Positions 60,666-64,000 of a stretch of DNA of 64,000 bases are shown in pieces. Below the pieces are notes generated by a model that saw only the letters and a program-made list of their open reading frames with translations, was not told the DNA's origin and did no database searches. The stretch covers positions 1 to 64,000 of the forward strand of contig JAFGOY010000002.1 of NCBI GenBank assembly GCA_016926255.1, in the 5' to 3' direction. Source of the DNA: Anaerolineae bacterium (GTDB taxonomy: Bacteria; Chloroflexota; Anaerolineae; Aggregatilineales; UBA3940). A program made the translations under genes and the position numbers. The first letter of the stretch is position 1. Each line of letters starts with the position of its first letter.

Positions 60666-61283
60666 ATGCGCAGGATAGAAACTGTTGCCATCGGCCTGAT
60701 TTTCGGGGCGGTTCCGGTCATCACCTGTGGGCTGGCCGGGTGGTGGCTGATCATCCCCTACGTGCCGGAGCGGCTGATCTTCGTCGGGCTGCTGGCCGGT
60801 TTTGTCACGGGGATAGTGATCGACGTGCTGTTCCTCAAGCGATGGATTCGGCGGGCCTATTCGATGCGACCCATCGCCTGGAGCGGCATCTATCTCTTCT
60901 ATTCGGTCGGACTCTTTGGGATGTTCATGGGCGTCCCGATCTTCAACGTCGGGCTGGCCGTACCGGCAGGCTGCTTCGTCGGGGCATACCTGGCGAATCG
61001 AGAAGCTCCGCCGCCGGAGGTGAAGACCGCCGCCCGGCGATCCTCGCTGGTGACGACCGGCATCCTGGCGCTGATCTGCGGCGCATCGGCCACCGTAGCG
61101 CTGATCGATCCCTACACGGCTGGCAACCTGCAGGGGCTGCTCGGACTGCCCTTCCACGTCACACCTATGATGATTATCGGCCTGATCCTGATCGGGGGGA
61201 GCTTCCTGCTCGCGCTGCAATGGTGGATCACGAAGACATCGGTCGAGCTGACCTACCGCTACTTCGTGCGCCACGCGGGGTAG
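60666..61283 (+). CDS. multi-TM membrane protein
   Basis: 205 aa with about six helices (VAIGLIFGAVPVITCGLAGWWLIIPYV, LIFVGLLAGFVTGIVIDVLFL, IAWSGIYLFYSVGLFGMFMG and others). AAGAxNR-like ANREAPPPEVKTAARRS loop in the middle. No family recognised. Last gene of the cluster before the glycerate-kinase fragment. Confidence 0.75.
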   Translation: MRRIETVAIGLIFGAVPVITCGLAGWWLIIPYVPERLIFVGLLAGFVTGIVIDVLFLKRWIRRAYSMRPIAWSGIYLFYSVGLFGMFMGVPIFNVGLAVPAGCFVGAYLANREAPPPEVKTAARRSSLVTTGILALICGASATVALIDPYTAGNLQGLLGLPFHVTPMMIIGLILIGGSFLLALQWWITKTSVELTYRYFVRHAG

Positions 61284-61290
61284 CTAATCA

Positions 61291-61374
61291 TTCTTCAAGA
61301 AGGTCGGCGGGCGGATCGAGCCTGGGTCGACCAGAACGAATGTCAACGATATTGTGGTTGCGGCGGTGTATTGA
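61291..61374 (+). pseudogene. 3'-end fragment of a glycerate kinase
   Basis: 28 codons incl. stop: FFKKVGGRIEPGSTRTNVN followed by DIVVAAVY. It aligns end-to-end with the C-terminus of the glycerate kinase at 53546-54889 (FFQQVGGLIELGPTGTNVN...). The DNA identity is roughly 84% and continues past the stop into a degenerate site-1 hairpin (61376-61415). No start, so non-functional. Confidence 0.85.
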
Positions 61375-61543
61375 GTCTTCCCGAAATCCGCTGGGCGGAG
61401 GGCGGATACTCATTGATCGCCGCAGCGAATTCCGAGTATAATTTCAGTAGTTGGATAAGCATCAATCGAATCATTGTCCGGTCTGACCGGGTGACGAAAC
61501 CTCAAATCGCATTTGAGATTTCACTCATACCCTGGCACATAGA

Positions 61544-61577
61544 CGCCACCTTGTCACAGGTGGCGCTTTTCTTTTTT
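61544..61577 (+). terminator. intrinsic terminator
   Basis: Stem CGCCACCT/AGGTGGCG, loop TGTCAC, then CTTTTCTTTTTT; ends just before the next gene's ribosome site. Confidence 0.8.
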
Positions 61578-61590
61578 GTCCGGAGGAAGC

Positions 61591-62733
61591 ATGACGCGCA
61601 GCGGATCATTATCAACTGTTTGTAGATACGCATCTATTCTGGTAATGCTTGTGCTGATCGCCTGCACCCCTGATGCTGCGACATCAGAACCACTACCGCA
61701 AGCCACAGAACCACCAATAACAGCAACCGTACCGCAAGACAGCCCGGAGCCAGCGCCTTTCCTGCTCTCAGAACGCGGCCCGTATCACGTGGGCATACGC
61801 ACGTATTCGTTTACGGATGCCGACCGTGATGGCCGCGGAATCGGGATCACCGTGTGGTATCCGGCAATCCGGCCCGCAGACGCCACCGGCAGTACTACCA
61901 GTGGTGCCGATCCGGACGCCAGCGGCGCGCCTTACCCGCTGATACTGTCATCAAGGAAAGTAGCGGATTTTTTTGGCTCTCACCTTGCCTCACATGGATT
62001 CGTCGTAGCAGGCGTCAATGGACTTGATTACTACATACCGTGGGATGAGAACTTGATCGACCAGCCGCTTGATATCCTTTTCGCCCTTGATCAGGTCGCT
62101 TCAAACCCGATCGAAGGTTTGGAGGGCCTTATTGATGCCGAGCACGCCGGAGTGATGGGATACTCTTTTGACGGCTATAATGCGCTTGCCATGAGCGGAG
62201 CTCGTGTTGATCCCGAATTCTATCTGTCGGAATGCGCCAGCACGCCCCTACAAGAGCACTGGATCCAGTTTGGCTATTGTAATATGTCAGGTGAATGGGA
62301 TCAGTTCGCTGCCCACGCAGGCGATGCAATCACGACCAGTGATGATGGCCTATGGAATCCAATAACCTCTGAGCGAATTCGCGCAGTCATGCCAATGGCT
62401 CCCGAAGGTGCGGTGTTATTCGGCGAACGAGGGCTGTCGGCAGTAGATCGTCCAACGCTAATTATCGGTGCAACAGAAGATGTTGATTGCGACTACAATC
62501 ACGAAGCCGTATTCATTTTCGAGCATATCGGCACATCAGATAAGACACTGATCTCTTTCATTGGCGAAGATCATTACATGGTATATGAGCCAGAGATGGT
62601 CTCCCGCATGAAACATTTCGCGACGGCGTTCTTCGGCTATTATCTCCAGGGGCGCGACGACTACAGCGAATACTTCTCGGAAGATTTCGTTTCGCAGCAT
62701 GACGACCTGGCCTGGGGCGTATATACTGAGTAA
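61591..62733 (+). CDS. alpha/beta-hydrolase lipoprotein (PAF-acetylhydrolase/dienelactone hydrolase-like)
   Basis: 380 aa from MTRSGSL with GGAGGAAGC upstream. Lipobox VLIAC, Pro/Thr linker, then a hydrolase fold: GIGITVWYPA, LASHGFVVAGVNGLDY, nucleophile elbow GVMGYSFDGYNAL (GYSFDG instead of GHSxGG), IIGATEDVDCDY (Asp) and GEDHYMVY (His). Predicted extracellular esterase. A 14-base-arm hairpin follows. Confidence 0.85.
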   Translation: MTRSGSLSTVCRYASILVMLVLIACTPDAATSEPLPQATEPPITATVPQDSPEPAPFLLSERGPYHVGIRTYSFTDADRDGRGIGITVWYPAIRPADATGSTTSGADPDASGAPYPLILSSRKVADFFGSHLASHGFVVAGVNGLDYYIPWDENLIDQPLDILFALDQVASNPIEGLEGLIDAEHAGVMGYSFDGYNALAMSGARVDPEFYLSECASTPLQEHWIQFGYCNMSGEWDQFAAHAGDAITTSDDGLWNPITSERIRAVMPMAPEGAVLFGERGLSAVDRPTLIIGATEDVDCDYNHEAVFIFEHIGTSDKTLISFIGEDHYMVYEPEMVSRMKHFATAFFGYYLQGRDDYSEYFSEDFVSQHDDLAWGVYTE

Positions 62734-62757
62734 CTGTGTGGTCTGTGCAACGAAAAG

Positions 62758-62797
62758 GACTCTATCCGAAGCCAACGGGAAGTCTTCGGATAGAGTC
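62758..62797. repeat. CTATCCG hairpin repeat, site 4
   Basis: Perfect 14-base arms GACTCTATCCGAAG and complement, 12-base loop. The strongest member of the family, between the hydrolase gene and the convergent DUF3795 gene. Confidence 0.8.
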
Positions 62798-62833
62798 TGC
62801 AAAAGCGATTATTCAGTTTGATTTCAATCGAGG

Positions 62834-63181
62834 CTACATAAACTTCTGGCGGATGAGGTCGAGGCGCTGGGCCACTTCGGGGCCGGTGCCGAACATCCCG
62901 GTCATCTTCTCGCAGATCGCGTCATCGCAGTGGGCGCAGGTTTCGACTCCGCGCTCCGTGGCGCAGGAGCGCACCGGGCAAACGGCACAGTGCGACATCT
63001 TGCGTCCCTCCGTCCGGCAGCCGTCGCACAGGCAGTCCGACGCCTTGATCTCCGCGCCGAACATCTTGCTCCACTTGACGGCCAGCGCTTCCAGCCCTGC
63101 CTGATCGTTCTTCTGAGTGAGCACATAAGCCTCACACTCGGCGCAGTTCAGGCCGCAGCTTCCAATCATTGATAGTTCCAT
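62834..63181 (-). CDS. DUF3795 domain Cys-rich protein
   Basis: 115 aa. CGLNCAECEAYVLT start and C-x2-C pairs (CLCDGCRTEGRKMSHCAVCPVRSCATERGVETCAHCDD) match DUF3795, a presumed metal-binding family of unknown function. Confidence 0.9.
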   Translation of the reverse strand: MELSMIGSCGLNCAECEAYVLTQKNDQAGLEALAVKWSKMFGAEIKASDCLCDGCRTEGRKMSHCAVCPVRSCATERGVETCAHCDDAICEKMTGMFGTGPEVAQRLDLIRQKFM

Positions 63182-63521
63182 CGCCTGCTGTCCCTTTCGT
63201 TGAACGTATGTTCTGATAATGCCGGTATTATAGCACGAATGTTCGGGGCGATCAATAGCAAAACGCCGAGTATTCCGCAGGATAAATCCTGTGGCTACAA
63301 TTGGCGACCCCCGGTCGCGGCGTCGACTTCGTCGACTTGGAGCCTATCCATAAAATTTATGGACAAATACTTACTGACATTTTCAGGTCAGCCTTGTTTT
63401 TAGTCGCCGCAGGCGACGTCGGATTTCTAGCCTGGGGATTCATCCCCAGGAATGTCGAACTTGTAGCAAACACCCGGATAGTCAATACTATCAGCATCCA
63501 TAAATCGGGCAGGGAGGAACA
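63182..63521. repeat. 340-base gap with array of short palindromes
   Basis: Successive palindromes: GGATAAATCC; GTCGACTTCGTCGAC; CATAAAATTTATG; GACATTTTCAGGTC (imperfect); GTCGCCGCAGGCGAC; CCTGGGGATTCATCCCCAGG. No RNA gene recognised, no credible ORF. Confidence 0.55.
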
Positions 63522-64000
63522 ATGACCGCAGCGGATTCGACCATCGAGACGGGGCACCGGTTCAGCATCAAAGCCTGGCGGACGGAGATTCTCTTCGCCG
63601 TGCCGATTGTCGCCCTGGTGATCACCCTGTACTACACGTGGTTCGCCGTCCGCGACCGCTACCAGATTTTCCTCTACTTTCACAACATGGGCGCGGGCTT
63701 CGATACCTCGCCGTTTGGCCGGGTGACCGCCAGCCGCTACTGGATGACCGGGCTGGTCGCCTCCGGTGCAGTGATGATCCCCTACCTGCTGGTCAACTTC
63801 CTGCTGGGGCGATTCGTGAAGAGCTACCGCCCGCCGGTCTGGTGGCGGGTATGGATTCTGTGCGCCGTGCCACTGACTATCGCCGTACCGCTGATCGTGA
63901 TGACGGTCAACGAGCCGGTGCTGCCGCTCGTCAACGCAATCCAGGTGATCGCCGCGCTGCTGGCGGCGCTGGCGGTGGCGGTCAGCCTGGGCGAAACCGC
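63522..64000 (+). CDS. membrane protein, partial (runs off window end)
   Basis: Starts MTAADSTIETGHRFS with GGGAGGAACA before the ATG. At least four membrane helices in the visible 159 residues: EILFAVPIVALVITLYYTWF, MTGLVASGAVMIPYLLVNFLL, WRVWILCAVPLTIAVPLIVM and IQVIAALLAALAVAVSL. C-terminus missing; no family assigned. Confidence 0.8.
   Translation, partial: MTAADSTIETGHRFSIKAWRTEILFAVPIVALVITLYYTWFAVRDRYQIFLYFHNMGAGFDTSPFGRVTASRYWMTGLVASGAVMIPYLLVNFLLGRFVKSYRPPVWWRVWILCAVPLTIAVPLIVMTVNEPVLPLVNAIQVIAALLAALAVAVSLGET

Larger units (their letters stand above)
61284..61590. other. gap with kinase fragment, hairpins and terminator
   Basis: 307 bases. Holds the kinase relic and degenerate hairpin, then a CTCAAAT-cgc-ATTTGAG palindrome (61501-61517) and a terminator (61544-61577). 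No intact gene. Confidence 0.6.

Noticed and set aside
1-64000. CRISPR array
   Set aside because: No regularly spaced direct repeats were found; the repeats present are palindromic, dispersed or tRNA-derived.
1-64000. Prophage or insertion sequence
   Set aside because: No transposase, integrase, capsid, tail, terminase or lysis gene is recognisable in any frame offered by the sequence.

Overview
The window looks like one contiguous piece of a GC-rich bacterial chromosome, most likely an uncultured Chloroflexi (Anaerolineae-like) organism. This is inferred from several things: lipoproteins with Thr/Pro-rich linkers after the lipobox, four FGE-sulfatase (C-type-lectin fold) proteins, an F420-type nitroreductase-like protein, a MOFRL glycerate kinase, and many dispersed GC-rich palindromic repeats in the gaps. 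No marker gene proves the phylum. I see no transposase, integrase, phage gene, CRISPR array or rRNA. One tRNA, tRNA-Ser(GGA), is present.

Layout. 1-2.5 kb: two paralogous TPR-like proteins and small membrane or coiled-coil proteins. 2.6-4 kb: a TIR-FGE fusion carrying an in-frame repeat insertion. 4.2-8.1 kb: a seven-PAS histidine kinase with a coupled response regulator. 8.4-15.5 kb: stress and compatible-solute block with bacterioferritin, a GH63 hydrolase, a GT4::trehalose-phosphatase fusion, a divergent GT20 synthase and a ferritin-VIT1 iron transporter. 15.6-21.7 kb: membrane and hypothetical proteins, an M1 peptidase lipoprotein, and a TetR regulator with two matching palindromic operators. 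21.8-25.3 kb: LacI regulator, galT and galK behind a consensus promoter and a 30-bp perfect palindrome. 25.5-28.4 kb: GDPD and a PfkB sugar kinase. 28.4-31.5 kb: tRNA-Ser followed by FGE lipoprotein genes separated by copies of the tRNA 3' end and its terminator. 31.6-42 kb: SCP2 protein, class-III aminotransferase, patatin, FGE and WD40 proteins, panC-MFS, nitroreductase and MscS. 42.3-51.3 kb: Ca2+/Na+ exchanger-USP fusion, an AT-richer patch of lipoprotein genes separated by copies of the 3' end of the next permease gene, then panE, a methyltransferase and panB. 51.5-64 kb: solute-binding lipoprotein, glycerate kinase, a redox cluster (F420-like protein, ALDH, GMC oxidoreductase, SRPBCC and two membrane proteins) ending at a copy of the glycerate-kinase 3' end, an esterase-like lipoprotein, a DUF3795 protein and a truncated membrane protein.

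How genes work together. panB, panE and panC supply most of the pantothenate pathway from three separate loci. galT and galK form a Leloir operon under LacI control. The GT20, GT4::TPP and GH63 genes look like synthesis and turnover of a phosphorylated-then-dephosphorylated sugar compatible solute that need not be trehalose.

The most unusual feature is a repeated architectural pattern. In three places the 3' end of a resident gene (tRNA-Ser, SLC13-type permease, glycerate kinase) is present in extra partial copies, and accessory genes, mostly lipoproteins, sit between the copies. This resembles cassette capture at gene 3' ends, but no recombinase is visible in the window.
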